Notes: a model not told the origin generated them from the sequence alone. DNA of 64,000 bases from Rothia halotolerans (GCF_004136635.1 NZ_NOIU01000003.1:186001-250000), one strand, 5' to 3'; positions 41,071 through 50,902 are shown, numbered from the stretch's first letter. Made by a program: numbers and translations.

Positions 41071-42425
41071 TGGACATCCTGCAGGCGTTCGCCGGCTCCT
41101 GGCCGCTGTTCCTCCTGGGCATCCTCGTGATGGCGGTGGGCATCGCCGTCTCCATCGCGCTGCACGAGGTCGGGCACCTGATCCCCGCCAAGCTCTTCGG
41201 CGTGCGGGTCACCCAGTACATGATCGGGTTCGGCCGCACGATGTTCTCCCGGCGCCGCGGGGAGACCGAGTACGGGGTCAAGGCGATCCCGCTGGGCGGG
41301 TACATCTCGATGATCGGGATGTACCCGCCGGCGAAGGACGGCACCGCGACCGCCGACTCGACCGGGCTGTTCCAGCAGCTCGCCGCGGAGACCCGCAGCG
41401 TCGAGGAGGGGCGCCTGCAGCCGGGGGACGAGGACCGGCAGTTCTACCGGCTGCCGATCCGCAAGCGCATCGTCATCATGCTGGGCGGGCCGGTCATGAA
41501 CCTGGTCATCGGCGTCGTGTGCATCAGCATCGTCGTCGCGGGGTTCGGCACGGCGCGCCCCAGCACCACCGTCGCCTCGGTGAGCCGGTGCGTCCAGACG
41601 GTGGAGGCCGGCCAGGAGGCGGAGCAGCAGTGCGGCGCGGGGGACCCGGACTCTCCCGCGCTCGCGGCGGGCCTCCAGCCCGGCGACCGCATCGTCTCCT
41701 TCGCCGGCCAGCCGGTCGGCTCGTGGGAGGAGATGAGCGGGCTGATCCGCGAGAGCGGCGGGCGCCAGGTCCCGCTCACGGTGGTTCGGGACGACGCCGA
41801 GGTGCGGCTGAGCATCGAGCCGATCGTGACGGACCGGCCCGTCGTCGACGCCGCCGGGCTGCCGGTGGTCGACGACTCCGGGGCGTACGAGACGGAGCGG
41901 GTCGGGTTCATCGGCGTCGGGCCCACGCAGGAGCTTCAGCCGGGGAGCATCTCCGAGGTGCCCGGCGTCGTCGGGCAGACCTTCGGGCAGATCGCGGGCG
42001 TGATCGTCAAGCTGCCGGTGCGGCTGTGGGAGGTGGGCGCCGCGCTGTTCACCGACCAGGAGCGGCCCGCGGACTCGCCGATGTCGGTGGTCGGCGTCGG
42101 GCGGGTGGCCGGCGAGCTCGCCGCCACGGACCAGATCCCCGCCGACGCCAAGGCGGCCTCGCTCCTCTCCGTCCTCGGCACGCTGAACTTCAGCCTGTTC
42201 GCCTTCAACCTGCTCCCGCTGCTGCCGCTGGACGGCGGGCACGTCGTGGGGGCACTGTGGGAGGGCCTGCGGAGGACCTGGGCCAGGGTGCGACGACGGC
42301 CGGACCCCGGGCCCTTCGACCCGGCCCGGATGCTGCCCCTGACCTACGGCGTCGCGGTGGCCTTCATCGGCATGACGGTGCTGCTGATCGCCGCGGACCT
42401 CTTCGACCCCGTGCGCGTCTTCTGA
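41070..42425 (+). CDS. Membrane-embedded site-2 zinc protease (RseP/Rip1-like, M50)
   Basis: Intramembrane protease of 451 residues that cuts anti-sigma factors and other membrane proteins within the bilayer. The zinc motif is His32-Glu33-x2-His36 in [14 protein letters not shown] within the first helix. The third ligand region is [15 protein letters not shown] near the C-end. A PDZ domain lies between (about 190-270, [20 protein letters not shown]). Four hydrophobic segments are visible. The start ATG 41070 overlaps the dxr stop. Position between dxr and ispG is conserved in actinobacteria, where the gene is called rip1 or rseP. Confidence 0.93.
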   Translation: MDILQAFAGSWPLFLLGILVMAVGIAVSIALHEVGHLIPAKLFGVRVTQYMIGFGRTMFSRRRGETEYGVKAIPLGGYISMIGMYPPAKDGTATADSTGLFQQLAAETRSVEEGRLQPGDEDRQFYRLPIRKRIVIMLGGPVMNLVIGVVCISIVVAGFGTARPSTTVASVSRCVQTVEAGQEAEQQCGAGDPDSPALAAGLQPGDRIVSFAGQPVGSWEEMSGLIRESGGRQVPLTVVRDDAEVRLSIEPIVTDRPVVDAAGLPVVDDSGAYETERVGFIGVGPTQELQPGSISEVPGVVGQTFGQIAGVIVKLPVRLWEVGAALFTDQERPADSPMSVVGVGRVAGELAATDQIPADAKAASLLSVLGTLNFSLFAFNLLPLLPLDGGHVVGALWEGLRRTWARVRRRPDPGPFDPARMLPLTYGVAVAFIGMTVLLIAADLFDPVRVF

Positions 42426-42446
42426 CCGCGACGGCCTCCGGCCGCC

Positions 42447-42472
42447 CCGCGGCGGGCTCCGGCCCGCTGCGG
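42447..42472 (+). terminator. Hairpin after the site-2 protease gene
   Basis: CCGCGGCGGG (42447-42456) pairs with CCCGCTGCGG (42463-42472) with one G-T pair and loop CTCCGG. No T-run follows. Confidence 0.5.
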
Positions 42473-42558
42473 TCCCGATGGAGCCCCGCCCGATGCGCCG
42501 GCGGGCCCCGTCCGCCCCGCCCGGCGGGAAATCACACGGGGCCGTCGTCGGGCTCACA

Positions 42559-42579
42559 CCCATTGTGGGGCACAATGGG
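42559..42579. promoter_or_regulatory. 21-bp perfect palindrome upstream of ispG
   Basis: CCCATTGTG-GGG-CACAATGGG has 9-bp perfect arms and sits 69 nt before the ispG start. CACAAT inside it resembles a -10 element, and TTATAC/TATACG follows at about 42600-42606. It looks like a repressor operator on the ispG promoter, but the regulator is unknown. Confidence 0.6.
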
Positions 42580-42648
42580 AACGTCGGATGCGTTGTGCCT
42601 TATACGGTGCGCCGTCCCATATCAGCCATCTCTTCTCGGAGGAACGAT

Positions 42649-43809
42649 TTGACCTCGGTCAGCCTAGGCATGCCCGCCCCACCACCGCCCGTCCTGGCGC
42701 CGCGTCGAAAGACCCGGCAGATCCGGGTGGGCGACGTGGGCGTGGGCTCCGAATCTCCGGTCAGCGTGCAGTCGATGACCACCACCAAGACGCACGACAT
42801 CGGCGCCACCCTTCAGCAGATCGCCGAGCTCACCGCGTCGGGCTGCGACATCGTGCGCGTGGCCTGTCCCACGGACAAGGACGCCGAGGCGCTGCCCATC
42901 ATCGCCAAGCAGTCCAACATCCCCGTGATCGCGGACATCCACTTCCAGCCCAAGTACGTCTTCGCCGCGATCGAGGCGGGCTGCGGGGCGGTGCGCGTGA
43001 ACCCGGGCAACATCCGCAAGTTCGACGACCAGGTCCGGGAGATCGCCCAGGCCGCCAAGGACCACGGGACCTCGATCCGCATCGGCGTCAACGCCGGATC
43101 GCTGGACCGCCGCCTGCTGCAGAAGTACGGCAAGGCCACCCCGGAGGCGCTGGCCGAGTCGGCCATGTGGGAGGCGTCCCTGTTCGAGGAGCACGGCTTC
43201 CACGACTTCAAGATCTCCGTGAAGCACAACGACCCCGTGGTGATGGTCCGCGCCTACGAGCTGCTCGCCCAGGCCGGCGACTGGCCACTGCACCTCGGCG
43301 TGACCGAGGCCGGGCCTGCCTTCCAGGGCACCATCAAGTCCGCGACCGCCTTCGGGGCCCTGCTCTCGCAGGGGATCGGCGACACCATCCGGGTCTCCCT
43401 CTCCGCCCCGCCGGTCGAGGAGGTCAAGGTCGGCGCCCAGATCCTGGAGTCGCTGAACCTGCGGCCGCGCAAGCTGGAGATCGTCTCCTGCCCCTCGTGC
43501 GGCCGCGCGCAGGTGGACGTCTACGAGCTGGCGAACTCGGTCACCGAGGGCCTGGAGGGCATGAAGGTGCCGCTGCGCGTGGCCGTCATGGGCTGCGTCG
43601 TCAACGGGCCGGGGGAGGCACGCGAGGCGGACCTCGGCGTCGCCTCCGGCAACGGCAAGGGCCAGATCTTCGTCAAGGGCGAGGTCATCCGGACGGTCCC
43701 GGAGGACCAGATCGTGGAGACCCTGATCGAGGAGGCCAACCGCATCGCCGAGCAGATGGAGGCCGACGGCGAGCTGCCCGAGGGCGAGCCCTCGGTCTCG
43801 GTGAGCTGA
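42649..43809 (+). CDS. ispG: 4-hydroxy-3-methylbut-2-en-1-yl diphosphate synthase
   Basis: Iron-sulfur enzyme of the MEP pathway that makes HMBPP from MEcPP. The 386-residue product carries [24 protein letters not shown] TIM-barrel start, [23 protein letters not shown], and the [4Fe-4S] cysteines in [15 protein letters not shown] and [12 protein letters not shown]. Start TTG 42649 is chosen because GGAGGAACGAT directly precedes it. An earlier in-frame ATG at 42478 reads through the palindromic promoter region, and an ATG at 42670 is a weaker choice. It precedes the DUF4081-GNAT gene by 11 nt. Confidence 0.95.
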   Translation: MTSVSLGMPAPPPPVLAPRRKTRQIRVGDVGVGSESPVSVQSMTTTKTHDIGATLQQIAELTASGCDIVRVACPTDKDAEALPIIAKQSNIPVIADIHFQPKYVFAAIEAGCGAVRVNPGNIRKFDDQVREIAQAAKDHGTSIRIGVNAGSLDRRLLQKYGKATPEALAESAMWEASLFEEHGFHDFKISVKHNDPVVMVRAYELLAQAGDWPLHLGVTEAGPAFQGTIKSATAFGALLSQGIGDTIRVSLSAPPVEEVKVGAQILESLNLRPRKLEIVSCPSCGRAQVDVYELANSVTEGLEGMKVPLRVAVMGCVVNGPGEAREADLGVASGNGKGQIFVKGEVIRTVPEDQIVETLIEEANRIAEQMEADGELPEGEPSVSVS

Positions 43810-43820
43810 TCGCGTCCTCC

Positions 43821-44753
43821 ATGCGGTTCCTGAGGCAGCGACTGGACCGCGTCACCGGTCCCACGGTGCGTCCCCTGACCCAGGAGGACGCCGAGCCGCT
43901 GCTGACCATGATCCGCTCGCGGCCCGTGGCCAACCTCTTCGCGCTGGAGCACTTCCAGCGGATCGGGCTGCCCGGGTCCTCCTTCCTGACCCGGGCCCGC
44001 TCGGCCTCGCCGTTCCTGGGCGTCTTCGAGCCGGGCGGGCCCTCGGGAGCCCCGCGGCTGGCCGGCGCGGTGTGGTTCGGCGCCAACCTGGTGCCGGTGC
44101 ACCTGGCCCCGGCACACCTGCCGCGGGTCATCTCCTACGTCCGCTCCACGGACCGGGAGATCTCCTCGATCTTCGGCACCGCCCGGGAGGTGATGACCCT
44201 GGGGGAGGGGCTGGAGCAGGCCGGCTACCAGCCCTTCGACGTCCGCCCCGAGCAGCCCCTGCTCGTGCTGCGGGCCGACGCCTCGCTGGAGGCCGCGGAG
44301 AACGGGCTCGCGCGGGGCGCGGGGGTGAGCCCCGTCCGCTGGGCCCACTCGCTCGACGTCGACGCCCTGCTGCCGGCCGCCGTCGCCATGTTCACGGAGG
44401 AGGTCGGCTACTCCCCGCTCGCGCGTGACGCCGCGGGGTACAGCCGCCGCATCGCCGAGGGCGTCGCTGCCGGCCGCACCGTGCTGGCTCTGGACGGCGT
44501 GGGGGACGTGGTCTTCAAGACGGACGTGGGCCTCGCCGCCGAGGGACTGTGCCAGCTGCAGGGGGTCTGGCTCGCCCCCCGGCTGCGCGGGCAGGGCCTC
44601 TCCGAGGGGCTGCTCGCCGAGGCGTGCCGGCTGATCAGGCCACAGCACCCCACCATCAGCCTGTACGTGAACGGGTACAACCTGCGGGCGCGGGCGCTGT
44701 ACCGTAGAGTCGGCTTCGACCAGGTGGACACCTTCGCGACCGTGCTCTTCTAG
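43821..44753 (+). CDS. GNAT acetyltransferase with N-terminal DUF4081
   Basis: A 310-residue protein. The N-terminal half (about 15-150; [32 protein letters not shown]) matches the DUF4081 region that occurs with GNAT domains in actinobacteria. The C-terminal half has the acetyl-CoA loop [18 protein letters not shown] and the terminal [20 protein letters not shown] of a GNAT domain. Its place between ispG and proS is conserved in many actinobacteria, but substrate and function are unknown. ATG 43821 begins 11 nt after ispG. Confidence 0.85.
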   Translation: MRFLRQRLDRVTGPTVRPLTQEDAEPLLTMIRSRPVANLFALEHFQRIGLPGSSFLTRARSASPFLGVFEPGGPSGAPRLAGAVWFGANLVPVHLAPAHLPRVISYVRSTDREISSIFGTAREVMTLGEGLEQAGYQPFDVRPEQPLLVLRADASLEAAENGLARGAGVSPVRWAHSLDVDALLPAAVAMFTEEVGYSPLARDAAGYSRRIAEGVAAGRTVLALDGVGDVVFKTDVGLAAEGLCQLQGVWLAPRLRGQGLSEGLLAEACRLIRPQHPTISLYVNGYNLRARALYRRVGFDQVDTFATVLF

Positions 44754-44774
44754 CGGCGCGGTTTTCAGCTGTTC

Positions 44775-44780
44775 TAGACT
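44775..44780 (+). promoter_or_regulatory. -10 element (TAGACT) of proS
   Basis: TAGACT lies 47 nt before the TTG start of proS. Confidence 0.45.
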
Positions 44781-44827
44781 TGCCGGGACACCTCGGCACC
44801 CCTTTCGAAGAGAAACGGACTCCATCC

Positions 44828-46630
44828 TTGGCCCTTCGCCTCTCCACCATGTTCCTGCGCACCCTGCGCGAAGATCCCGTCGACGCCGAGGTGGACAGCC
44901 ACAAGCTGCTGGTGCGCGCCGGGTACATCAGGAGGGCCGCGCCGGGGATCTACAGCTGGCTCCCCCTGGGCCTCACGGTGCTCCGGAAGGTCGAGAAGGT
45001 CGTCCGCGAGGAGATGAACGCCATCGGCGGCCAGGAGGTGCACTTCCCGGCGCTGCTGCCGCGGGAGCCCTACGAGACCACCAACCGCTGGACCGAGTAC
45101 GGCGAGAACCTCTTCCGCCTCAAGGACCGCAAGGACGCGGACTACCTCCTGGCGCCCACCCACGAGGAGATGTTCACCCTGCTGGTGAAGGACCTGTACT
45201 CCTCGTACAAGGACCTGCCGGTGATCCTGTACCAGATCCAGACCAAGTACCGGGACGAGGCCCGCCCCCGGGCCGGCCTGCTGCGCGGCCGCGAGTTCAT
45301 CATGAAGGACTCCTACTCCTTCAGCGCCGACGACGCCGGCCTCGACGAGGCGTACCTCGCCCACCGCGGCGCCTACCAGCGCATCTTCGCCCGCCTCGGG
45401 CTCGAGATGGTCATCGTCAGGGCCCAGTCCGGCGCCATGGGCGGCTCCCGCTCCGAGGAATTCCTCTACGCCACCCCCATCGGCGAGGACACCTTCGTCC
45501 GCTCTCCCGGCGGCTACGCCGCCAACGTCGAGGCGGTGACCACCGTGGCCCCCGAGCCGGTCGACGCCTCCGCCACGCCCGCCGCCCACGTCGAGGAGAC
45601 GCCCGAGTCCCCGACCATCGAGACCCTCGTGGCCCGCGCCAACGAGCTGCACCCTCGCGAGGAGGGGGAGTGGACCGCCGCGGACACGCTGAAGAACGTC
45701 CTGGTGGCGGTGACCCTCCCGACCGGCGAGCGGCGCATCGTGGGGGTCGGCGTGCCCGGCGACCGGTCCGTGGACCTCAAGCGGCTCGAGGTCAGCCTCG
45801 GCGTCGCGCTGGGAACCGGCGGGGAGGTCGACGTCGAGCCGGCGCTCGACGCGGACCTGCGCTCGTTCCCGATGCTGGTCAAGGGGTACATCGGCCCAGG
45901 CCTGAGCCTCGACGCCCCGCTGCTGGGCACCGACTCGCCCTCGGGCGTCCCGTACTTCGTGGACCCCCGGGTCGTCGAGGGCTCCGCGTGGATCACCGGC
46001 GCCAACCTGCGGGACCGCCACGTCTTCGACCTCGTGGCCGGACGGGACTTCTCGCACGACGGCGTCGTGGAGGCCTGCGAGGTCCGTGAGGGCGACCCGG
46101 CCCCGGACGGCTCCGGCCCGCTGTCCACCGCCCGCGGCATCGAGATGGGCCACATCTTCGCCCTGGGCCGCAAGTACGCCGAGGCCCTGGGCCTGCGGGT
46201 GCTCGACGCCAACGGCAAGCTCACCACCGTGACCATGGGCTCCTACGGCGTCGGGGTCACCCGGGCGCTCGCAGCGGTGGCCGAGGCCAATCACGACGAG
46301 AAGGGGCTCATCTGGCCCCGCCACCTGACCCCCGCCGACGTCCACGTGATCGCCACGGGCAAGGGCGCGGAGATCATGGAGGGCGCGGAGGCGCTGGTCG
46401 CCGACCTCGAGGCGGCCGGCCTCGAGGTGATCTTCGACGACCGTGCCAAGGCCTCCCCGGGCGTGAAGTTCGGCGACGCCGAGCTGCTCGGCGTCCCCAC
46501 CCAGCTGATCGTCGGACGCGGCTTCAAGGACGGCGTGGTGGAGCTGAAGGACCGGCGCTCCGGCGAGTCCCGGGAGCTCCCGCTGGACAACGCGGTCGCC
46601 GAGGCCATCGCCGAGGTCCGTGCCGGCTGA
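44828..46630 (+). CDS. proS: Prolyl-tRNA synthetase, bacterial type
   Basis: Charges tRNA(Pro). The 600-residue product has class II motif 1 around [14 protein letters not shown], motif 2 in [20 protein letters not shown], the YbaK-like editing insertion (about 230-395) that deacylates Ala-tRNA(Pro), motif 3 in [18 protein letters not shown], and a C-terminal anticodon-binding domain (about 495-600). I use TTG 44828 ([16 protein letters not shown]), the conserved actinobacterial N-end. The ribosome binding site is weak, and ATG 44849 is an alternative. Confidence 0.96.
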   Translation: MALRLSTMFLRTLREDPVDAEVDSHKLLVRAGYIRRAAPGIYSWLPLGLTVLRKVEKVVREEMNAIGGQEVHFPALLPREPYETTNRWTEYGENLFRLKDRKDADYLLAPTHEEMFTLLVKDLYSSYKDLPVILYQIQTKYRDEARPRAGLLRGREFIMKDSYSFSADDAGLDEAYLAHRGAYQRIFARLGLEMVIVRAQSGAMGGSRSEEFLYATPIGEDTFVRSPGGYAANVEAVTTVAPEPVDASATPAAHVEETPESPTIETLVARANELHPREEGEWTAADTLKNVLVAVTLPTGERRIVGVGVPGDRSVDLKRLEVSLGVALGTGGEVDVEPALDADLRSFPMLVKGYIGPGLSLDAPLLGTDSPSGVPYFVDPRVVEGSAWITGANLRDRHVFDLVAGRDFSHDGVVEACEVREGDPAPDGSGPLSTARGIEMGHIFALGRKYAEALGLRVLDANGKLTTVTMGSYGVGVTRALAAVAEANHDEKGLIWPRHLTPADVHVIATGKGAEIMEGAEALVADLEAAGLEVIFDDRAKASPGVKFGDAELLGVPTQLIVGRGFKDGVVELKDRRSGESRELPLDNAVAEAIAEVRAG

Positions 46631-46632
46631 TC

Positions 46633-46653
46633 CCCGGGGCCGCGTGCCCCGGG
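46633..46653 (+). terminator. Hairpin after proS
   Basis: CCCGGGGC (46633-46640) pairs with GCCCCGGG (46646-46653) over 8 bp, loop CGCGT. No T-run. Confidence 0.45.
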
Positions 46654-46683
46654 TCCTCGCCGGGGCGCCGGCCGGCGGCCGCC

Positions 46684-46755
46684 CCCGCGTCCGGCGTCGT
46701 GCCCATCCCCGCCGCTGTCCCCGCGTCCGAGGACGCTCCCATACCCGCCGCTCTC
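46684..46755. repeat. Two-copy 36-bp imperfect tandem repeat
   Basis: Units 46684-46719 and 46720-46755 are aligned without gaps and agree at about 29 of 36 positions. The best-kept part contains CCGCCGCT preceded by CCCAT. It lies between proS and the TSUP gene, with no assigned function. Confidence 0.7.
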
Positions 46756-46786
46756 CTCTCACCGGGTGCCGTCCGGGGAGCCCGGC

Positions 46787-47581
46787 GTGACCGAGATCCT
46801 CGCGGACCTGGAGCCCGGCATCCTGGCGCTGATCGTGGTCGCGGGCTTCGCGGCGGGGTGGGTGGACGCCGTCGTCGGCGGGGGCGGCCTCATCCAGCTG
46901 CCCGTGGTGCTGATGATCCCGGGGATGTCGCCGGTGCAGGCGCTGGCCACCAACAAGATGGGCTCGGTCTTCGGCACGGCGATCAGCGCGGCGACCTTCT
47001 ACCGGCGCACCACCGCCCCGCTGCGTCCCGCCCTGCCGATGGCGGCCGTGGCGTTCTGCGGCAGCTTCGGCGGCGCCTCGGTGGCCGCGCTGCTGCCCGC
47101 CGAGGTCTTCAAGCCCATCATCCTGGCCGCCCTGATCGGCGTCGCCTCCTTCACGGTCGCGCGCCCGCAGGCAGGCCAGCTGGAGCGTCCCGAGCGCGGG
47201 CGCCGGGAGCAGGCCGTGATCGGCACCCTGATCGGCGTCTGCATCGGCTTCTACGACGGCGTGCTCGGCCCCGGCACGGGGTCCTTCCTGATCATCGGCA
47301 TGATCACGCTGCTGGGCTACAGCTTCCTGCGGGCCAGCGCCCAGGCCAAGGTGGTCAACCTGGCGACCAACCTCGGCGCGCTGCTGTTCTTCTCCCTCAG
47401 CGGCTCGCTGGTCCCGCTGCTGGGCCTGGTGCTCGGCGCGGCGAACATGCTGGGCGGGTACGTGGGCGCGCGCAGCGCCGTCGCGCGGGGGAACCGCTTC
47501 ATCCGCGTGGTGTTCCTTGCCGTGGTCCTCGTGCTCATCGCGAAGACGGGGTGGGACGTCTACCGGGAGCTGCTCCTCTGA
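46787..47581 (+). CDS. TSUP (TauE/SafE) family permease
   Basis: Membrane permease of 264 residues with about eight helices. The two-fold repeated TSUP motif is visible: AGFAAGWVDAVVGGGGLIQL with PGMSPVQALATNKMGSVFGT in the first half, and IGVCIGFYDGVLGPGTGSFL with ASAQAKVVNLATNLGALLFF in the second. Relatives export sulfite or organosulfonates, or import sulfur compounds, and the substrate here is unknown. GTG 46787 is preferred over GTG 46766 because GGGAG sits 6 nt before it. It converges with the next gene, 11 nt apart. Confidence 0.88.
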   Translation: MTEILADLEPGILALIVVAGFAAGWVDAVVGGGGLIQLPVVLMIPGMSPVQALATNKMGSVFGTAISAATFYRRTTAPLRPALPMAAVAFCGSFGGASVAALLPAEVFKPIILAALIGVASFTVARPQAGQLERPERGRREQAVIGTLIGVCIGFYDGVLGPGTGSFLIIGMITLLGYSFLRASAQAKVVNLATNLGALLFFSLSGSLVPLLGLVLGAANMLGGYVGARSAVARGNRFIRVVFLAVVLVLIAKTGWDVYRELLL

Positions 47582-47592
47582 TCGAGGTCCCC

Positions 47593-48573
47593 TCAGTCCT
47601 CCGACTCGCCCGGAGGGTCGCCGGGCAGCGCGGGGACCGCGCCGGGCTCCGAGGACATCGCGGCGTGGACCGCGAGCCAGCGGAGGGACCAGGTGCGCCA
47701 GGCGGGGGAGGGCTCGACGTCGTCGGCGGCGAGGATCGCGAGGCTCCTGCCGGCCAGCGCGTCCGCCTCCTGCGTCCCGAGCCGTGCCGGATCCTCCTCC
47801 CTCGGCAGGCTGTAGGCCGCGGCGGGCTCGGGGAGCCCCTCGCAGCCGGAGGGGAGGGCCTCGCGCAGCTGGCCGAGCTGCTCGGAGTGCGCCCGGGCCG
47901 CGGCGCGGACGCCCTGCTCCTGCTCCGCGCTGGTGCCGTCCGCGGTAGCGCGGGCCAGGAGCACCTCGTCGGCCCACGTCGTCGCGTACAGCTCGGACAG
48001 CGTCGCGCCCACGGCCTCGGAGCGGGGATCCTCCGCCGCGCCGTCGGGGCACAGGCCCGCGGACAGCTCCTCGGAGGCAGGCTCCTCGCCCAGCAGCTCC
48101 CCGAGCGAGGCCCCCGCACCGCTGGCGGGGTCCGGGACCTCCGCCAGCGTCCCCTCGAGATCGCGCGCCGTGAGCCAGCTGCCCACCGCGATGGAGTCCA
48201 TCAGCGCGGACTGGCGGGGGGCCAGGGCGGCGTCCCCGGCGATCCCGTGCAGGTCCGCGGCGGCGGCGTCGAAGACCTGGGCGGGCGTCCGGGAGGGATC
48301 GGTGGCCTCGGGCGTCCCGGCGCGGTCCCGGGCGACGGGCGAGAGCGCGGCGAGCTGCTCCTCGACGCGGTCCTCCAGCGTCCCCTCGGGATCCTCCACG
48401 ACGCCGTCCTCGACCGCCCGGCGCACCTCGAGCAGCCGCTCCGCGGCCCGGACCTGCGCGTCCAGCTCGGGAGAGGCGGCGGAGACGCGCCACCACAGGA
48501 TGCCGGCGAGGGCCAGCAGCAGCACCAGCAGCACCGCGAGGCACAGCGCGAGCGCGCGCGGGAGGGTCCTCAT
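47593..48573 (-). CDS. Membrane-anchored protein of unknown function
   Basis: A 326-residue protein. Residues 1-30 form an N-terminal signal anchor (RALALCLAVLLVLLLALAGILWW). The rest is extracellular, Ala/Glu-rich and mostly helical, with two cysteines about 60 residues apart (GLCPDGAAEDPR and SGCEGLPEP), possibly a disulfide. The second half (about 190-310), with SELYATTWADEVLLARA and AGRSLAILAADDVEPSPAW, could be the ferritin-like DUF4439 domain often encoded beside rimP in actinobacteria. I infer that from position more than sequence. ATG 48573 follows AAAGGACA. It is divergent from rimP. Confidence 0.7.
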   Translation of the reverse strand: MRTLPRALALCLAVLLVLLLALAGILWWRVSAASPELDAQVRAAERLLEVRRAVEDGVVEDPEGTLEDRVEEQLAALSPVARDRAGTPEATDPSRTPAQVFDAAAADLHGIAGDAALAPRQSALMDSIAVGSWLTARDLEGTLAEVPDPASGAGASLGELLGEEPASEELSAGLCPDGAAEDPRSEAVGATLSELYATTWADEVLLARATADGTSAEQEQGVRAAARAHSEQLGQLREALPSGCEGLPEPAAAYSLPREEDPARLGTQEADALAGRSLAILAADDVEPSPAWRTWSLRWLAVHAAMSSEPGAVPALPGDPPGESED

Positions 48574-48651
48574 GAGTCGTGTCCTTTCCGCGCGCAGCCG
48601 AACCGGATGTACGTGAACCCATCATGGCACGTCCCCGGGCACCCGCGGCGC

Positions 48652-48657
48652 TAGGCT
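48652..48657 (+). promoter_or_regulatory. -10 element (TAGGCT) of rimP
   Basis: TAGGCTGG lies 39 nt before the rimP start. Confidence 0.45.
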
Positions 48658-48696
48658 GGAGCCGAGCAACGATCCATCACGTCACGAGGAGGAGCC

Positions 48697-49308
48697 GTGT
48701 CCAACGGCCAGCAGAAGAAGTCGTCATCAACGTCGAGGTCCCGGCGCCGGGTCGCCCGGGAGAAGGCGAGCGCCGGGTACTCGGACCGGACGCACCCGCG
48801 CAGCGCCCTGGCGGACAGCGTGGACCTGGACCGGATCCGGGGGCGGCTCGAGCCGGTGGTCCGGCAGTTCGACCTCGTCCTGGAGGACGTCAGCGCGCGC
48901 GGCGCGGGCAACGGCCAGACCCTGTCGGTGATCGTGGACCTCCAGGAGGACGAGGAGGGCGCGGTCGCGCTGGACACGATCGCGGAGGTCTCCCGCGCGC
49001 TGTCCGCCACGCTGGACGAGGCCGACGACGAGCCGGAGAGCGAGTACCTGCTGGAGGTCTCCTCCCCGGGTGCGACCCGCAAGCTCACCGAGCCCCGGCA
49101 CTGGAAGCGCTCCCGCGGCCGCCTCGTGCGGATCTCCATGGGCGGGGGGTCGTTCCTGGCCCGCCTCGAGGACACCGACGGCGCCACCGCCACGGTCCGC
49201 CGCAAGAGGGACACCCCCAAGGGCGTCCCCGAGAAGTACGAGGAGGCCGAGCGGCTGGACCTGGACGACGTCGAGAGGGCCCACGTCGAGGTCGAGTTCA
49301 ACCAGTAG
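48697..49308 (+). CDS. rimP: Ribosome maturation factor RimP
   Basis: Assists assembly of the 30S subunit. The 203-residue product begins with a basic, disordered extension of about 45 residues (SSSTSRSRRRVAREKA). The RimP N-domain follows (VRQFDLVLEDVSARGAGNGQ, LSVIVDL, SRALSATLDE, EYLLEVSSPGATRKLTEP), then the C-terminal Sm-like domain (GRLVRISMGGGSFLARLED). GTG 48697 follows GAGGAGGAG. It is the first gene of the rimP-nusA-ylxR-infB block, although nusA has its own promoter. Confidence 0.94.
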   Translation: MSNGQQKKSSSTSRSRRRVAREKASAGYSDRTHPRSALADSVDLDRIRGRLEPVVRQFDLVLEDVSARGAGNGQTLSVIVDLQEDEEGAVALDTIAEVSRALSATLDEADDEPESEYLLEVSSPGATRKLTEPRHWKRSRGRLVRISMGGGSFLARLEDTDGATATVRRKRDTPKGVPEKYEEAERLDLDDVERAHVEVEFNQ

Positions 49309-49320
49309 CCCCGGCTCGCC

Positions 49321-49326
49321 TAGACT
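49321..49326 (+). promoter_or_regulatory. -10 element (TAGACT) of nusA
   Basis: TAGACTGGGG lies 12 nt after the rimP stop and 111 nt before nusA. Confidence 0.5.
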
Positions 49327-49338
49327 GGGGCGAGACCA

Positions 49339-49408
49339 ATGGATAGAGCGGGCGCCTCGAGGGGCGCGTGGGACTGACCGGCGCCGGAACGCACCTGCGT
49401 TCCGGCGC
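49339..49408 (+). promoter_or_regulatory. nusA leader with 12-codon reading frame and stem-loop
   Basis: ATG 49339 opens a 12-codon frame ending at TGA 49377. Four nt later GCGCCGGAACGCA (49381-49393) pairs with TGCGTTCCGGCGC (49396-49408). The stem is followed by TTCGG, then the nusA ribosome binding site. The layout is like a leader peptide followed by an attenuator. nusA operons are autoregulated in other bacteria. The short frame may be chance. Confidence 0.4.
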
Positions 49409-49437
49409 TTCGGCAGCGGAGCGAGAAAGGTTCAGCA

Positions 49438-50424
49438 ATGGACATCGATATGAGCAACCTTCGGCTGCTGGAGAAGGAGCGCGACATCCCGGTCGAGACG
49501 CTCATCTCCATGATCGAGTCGGCCCTGCTGCTCGCCTACCAGAAGAACCCGGGGGCCATCCACGACGCCCGGGCGGTGGTGGACCGCGCGACCGGCCGGG
49601 TGAGCATCCTCGCTCCGGAGGTCGACGAGGACGGGACCGTCGTCGGCGAGTTCGACGACACCCCCCGCAACTTCGGGCGCATCGCCGCCTCGACCGCCCG
49701 CCAGGTGATCTTCCAGCGCCTGCGCGAGGCGGAGGACGACCAGATCCTGGGCGACTTCAGGGGCCGCGAGGGACAGCTGGTCTCCGGCCAGATCCAGCAG
49801 GGCGGCCGGAACAACATGGTCCAGATCGACCTCGGGACGGTCGAGGGCGTCCTGCCCCCGCACGAGCAGGTCCCCGGCGAGCGCTACGAGCACGGCACGC
49901 GCATCCGCGCCTACGTCGTCGAGGCCCGGCGCGGCTTCAAGGGGCCCTCCATCACGCTCTCCCGCTCGCACCCGGACCTGGTGCGCCGGCTCTTCGAGCA
50001 CGAGGTGCCGGAGATCCAGGAGGGCGCCGTGGAGATCATGTCCGTGGCCCGCGAGGCCGGGCACCGCACCAAGATCGCCGTGCGGGCCACCCGCTCCGGC
50101 ATCAACGCCAAGGGCTCCTGCATCGGGGAGATGGGATCGCGCGTGCGCGCGGTCACCTCGGAGCTCAACAACGAGAAGATCGACATCGTGAGCTACTCGG
50201 AGGATCCCGCGGCCTTCATCGCCGGCGCGCTGAGCCCCGCCAGGGTGGCCCGGGTGGAGGTGGACCCCTCCGGGCGGTACCAGGCCCGCGCCGTCGTGCC
50301 GGATGACCAGCTCTCGCTGGCCATCGGCAAGGAGGGGCAGAACGCCCGGTTGGCGGCCAAGCTGACCAACTGGCGGATCGACATCGTCGCCGAGTCCAAG
50401 GCGCGCGGCGCGGCGGAGTTCTAG
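49438..50424 (+). CDS. nusA: Transcription termination/antitermination factor NusA
   Basis: Binds RNA polymerase and nascent RNA and tunes pausing, termination and antitermination. The 328-residue product has the N-terminal polymerase-binding domain (1-105), the S1 domain (about 110-180, [19 protein letters not shown]), and two KH domains (about 200-325) with [20 protein letters not shown] and the GxxG loops [10 protein letters not shown] and [13 protein letters not shown]. The acidic C-terminal repeats of proteobacterial NusA are absent, normal for actinobacteria. ATG 49438 follows AAAGG. Confidence 0.97.
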   Translation: MDIDMSNLRLLEKERDIPVETLISMIESALLLAYQKNPGAIHDARAVVDRATGRVSILAPEVDEDGTVVGEFDDTPRNFGRIAASTARQVIFQRLREAEDDQILGDFRGREGQLVSGQIQQGGRNNMVQIDLGTVEGVLPPHEQVPGERYEHGTRIRAYVVEARRGFKGPSITLSRSHPDLVRRLFEHEVPEIQEGAVEIMSVAREAGHRTKIAVRATRSGINAKGSCIGEMGSRVRAVTSELNNEKIDIVSYSEDPAAFIAGALSPARVARVEVDPSGRYQARAVVPDDQLSLAIGKEGQNARLAAKLTNWRIDIVAESKARGAAEF

Positions 50425-50475
50425 AGGGGGACCGGGCCCGCGGGAGGGGCGCGGGTGTGGCCTGAGCCTCAGGCA

Positions 50476-50505
50476 TTGGGGGAAAGCGCGCACAGGGTCT
50501 AGAAT
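50476..50505 (+). promoter_or_regulatory. Candidate promoter of ylxR-infB
   Basis: TTGGGG (50476-50481) and TAGAAT (50500-50505) are 18 nt apart, 64 nt before ylxR. Confidence 0.45.
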
Positions 50506-50569
50506 GGTCTACGGTGATCAGACCGCGTGGTGCCTGATGGTGCCCGCAATCCGAGAGCGAGGGTGAGCG

Positions 50570-50902
50570 ATGTCTTCTCCCCCGGGGCGGCGCACCTGCA
50601 TCGGGTGCCGCGCGATCGATGACCAGACCGCACTAGTACGTGTGGCCCTGAGGCCCTCGGAGGGGAAGCAACCCGACGTCGTCGTGCCGGATCCCGAGAG
50701 GTCCGTCCACGGCCGCGGAGCGTGGCTGCACCCCCGCCGCGCATGCCTCGAGCGGGCGGTCCGAGCGAAGTCCTTCGCGAGGTCGTTCCGCCGAGCCGTC
50801 GCCACGGAGGAGATCCTCCGCCGGCTGACGGAGGCTCCGGACGAGTCCGGAGCCGATCAGGGGTCACGCCAGCCTATGTCAACGGACGCCGACGCGTCCT
50901 GA
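50570..50902 (+). CDS. ylxR: YlxR-family RNA-binding protein
   Basis: A 110-residue basic protein of the YlxR (DUF448) family with the signature GRRTCIGCRAID, then GRGAWLHPRRACLERAVRAK near the middle. The gene sits between nusA and infB in most Gram-positives. YlxR is nucleoid-associated or binds RNase P in studied species. Its exact role here is not known. The C-terminal 20 residues are acidic and not conserved. ATG 50570 follows GAGGGTGAG. Confidence 0.9.
   Translation: MSSPPGRRTCIGCRAIDDQTALVRVALRPSEGKQPDVVVPDPERSVHGRGAWLHPRRACLERAVRAKSFARSFRRAVATEEILRRLTEAPDESGADQGSRQPMSTDADAS

Noticed and set aside
44774-48625. A 1283-codon minus-strand open frame across proS and the TSUP gene
   Set aside because: Antisense shadow of proS. 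Only the part that coincides with the real minus-strand gene at 47593-48573 is coding, in another frame.
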